Origin: Candidatus Scatosoma pullicola
GTDB taxonomy: Bacteria > Bacillota > Clostridia > Christensenellales > Borkfalkiaceae
Assembly: GCA_018712725.1 (NCBI GenBank)
Contig: DVGN01000095.1
Coordinates: 1-36,873, forward strand
DNA length: 36,873 nucleotides
Reading direction: 5' to 3'
Below the pieces are notes generated by a model, which worked only from the letters and a program-made list of their open reading frames with translations, had not been told where the DNA came from and searched no databases. Below are positions 36,484-36,873 of the stretch, in pieces; the first letter of the stretch is position 1, and each line of letters starts with the position of its first letter. The translations under genes were made by a program, and so were the position numbers.

Positions 36484-36873
36484 TTCATTCCCTTCCCTTT
36501 GCGTATCTCTTTCACCGTCTTTTCGTATCCCCTGTCGTTCGGGACATAATAGACGCGGTCTTTCAGCGAATCGGGCAGATACTGCTGTTCGACATAGCCG
36601 CCGTAATCGTGCGGGTACTTGTAATTTTTACCCTGCGCCTTGTCCTCCCGGCTGCCGTAGCTGTTGTCTTTGAGATAGGGCGGAACGGCGTCGTCGCGGA
36701 CTTCGGCGGCGTCCGCCCTGGCGGCGAACATGGCTCTTTTCACCGAATCGCTCTTGTCCGCTTCGCAGACGTAGACGATGGCTTCGGACAGGGGCAGAAG
36801 CCCTTCGGGCGCGCCCACCTTTTCGAGAATAAACATCGCCGACGCCGCCATTTGCAGCGCTTTCGGATCCGCC
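36480..36873 (-). CDS. rarA: Replication-associated recombination protein A, C-terminal part (runs off the window)
   Basis: LPLSEAIVYVCEADKSDSVKRAM...NYKYPHDYGGYVEQQYLPDSLKDRVYYVPNDRGYE; frame open to the window end. Confidence 0.85.
   Translation of the reverse strand, partial: ADPKALQMAASAMFILEKVGAPEGLLPLSEAIVYVCEADKSDSVKRAMFAARADAAEVRDDAVPPYLKDNSYGSREDKAQGKNYKYPHDYGGYVEQQYLPDSLKDRVYYVPNDRGYEKTVKEIRKGKGMK

Overview
This 36.9 kb window is a mostly GC-rich, densely coding chromosomal segment, probably from a Clostridia-like Firmicute (inferred from gene order and domain content). Most genes are on the minus strand. From left to right it holds: (1) an L-rhamnose catabolic operon (rhaB-rhaA-rhaD-rhaM-fucO) with a divergent DeoR-family regulator; (2) an AT-rich three-gene cassette bounded by terminators (XRE-HTH fusion protein, DUF4258-like small protein, 106-codon orphan); (3) an esterase, a nucleoside deaminase and an LtaS-like sulfatase-fold protein; (4) aspartate kinase, a 35-aa membrane microprotein in the usual cdaR slot, and cdaA; (5) holA and a ComEC without its C-terminal metallo-beta-lactamase domain; (6) an 1885-aa DUF4011-type SF1 helicase with a degenerate-looking Vsr/DUF559-like nuclease domain; (7) a run of small orphan genes, two of them apparently disrupted; (8) nrnA-rbfA-infB-ylxQ-ylxR-nusA-rimP; (9) a PolC-like protein reduced to its N-terminal region, OB fold and exonuclease at the polC locus; (10) ispG, nrdR, a GNAT and the C-terminus of rarA. 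Two intergenic arrays share an identical 53-bp double-hairpin repeat. The best candidates for something undescribed are the AT-rich cassette (6.3-8.1 kb), the cdaA-linked microprotein, the PolC-derived exonuclease and the helicase with an altered nuclease motif. No tRNA, rRNA, CRISPR array or transposase was recognised. All family names come from reading the sequences; no database search was run.
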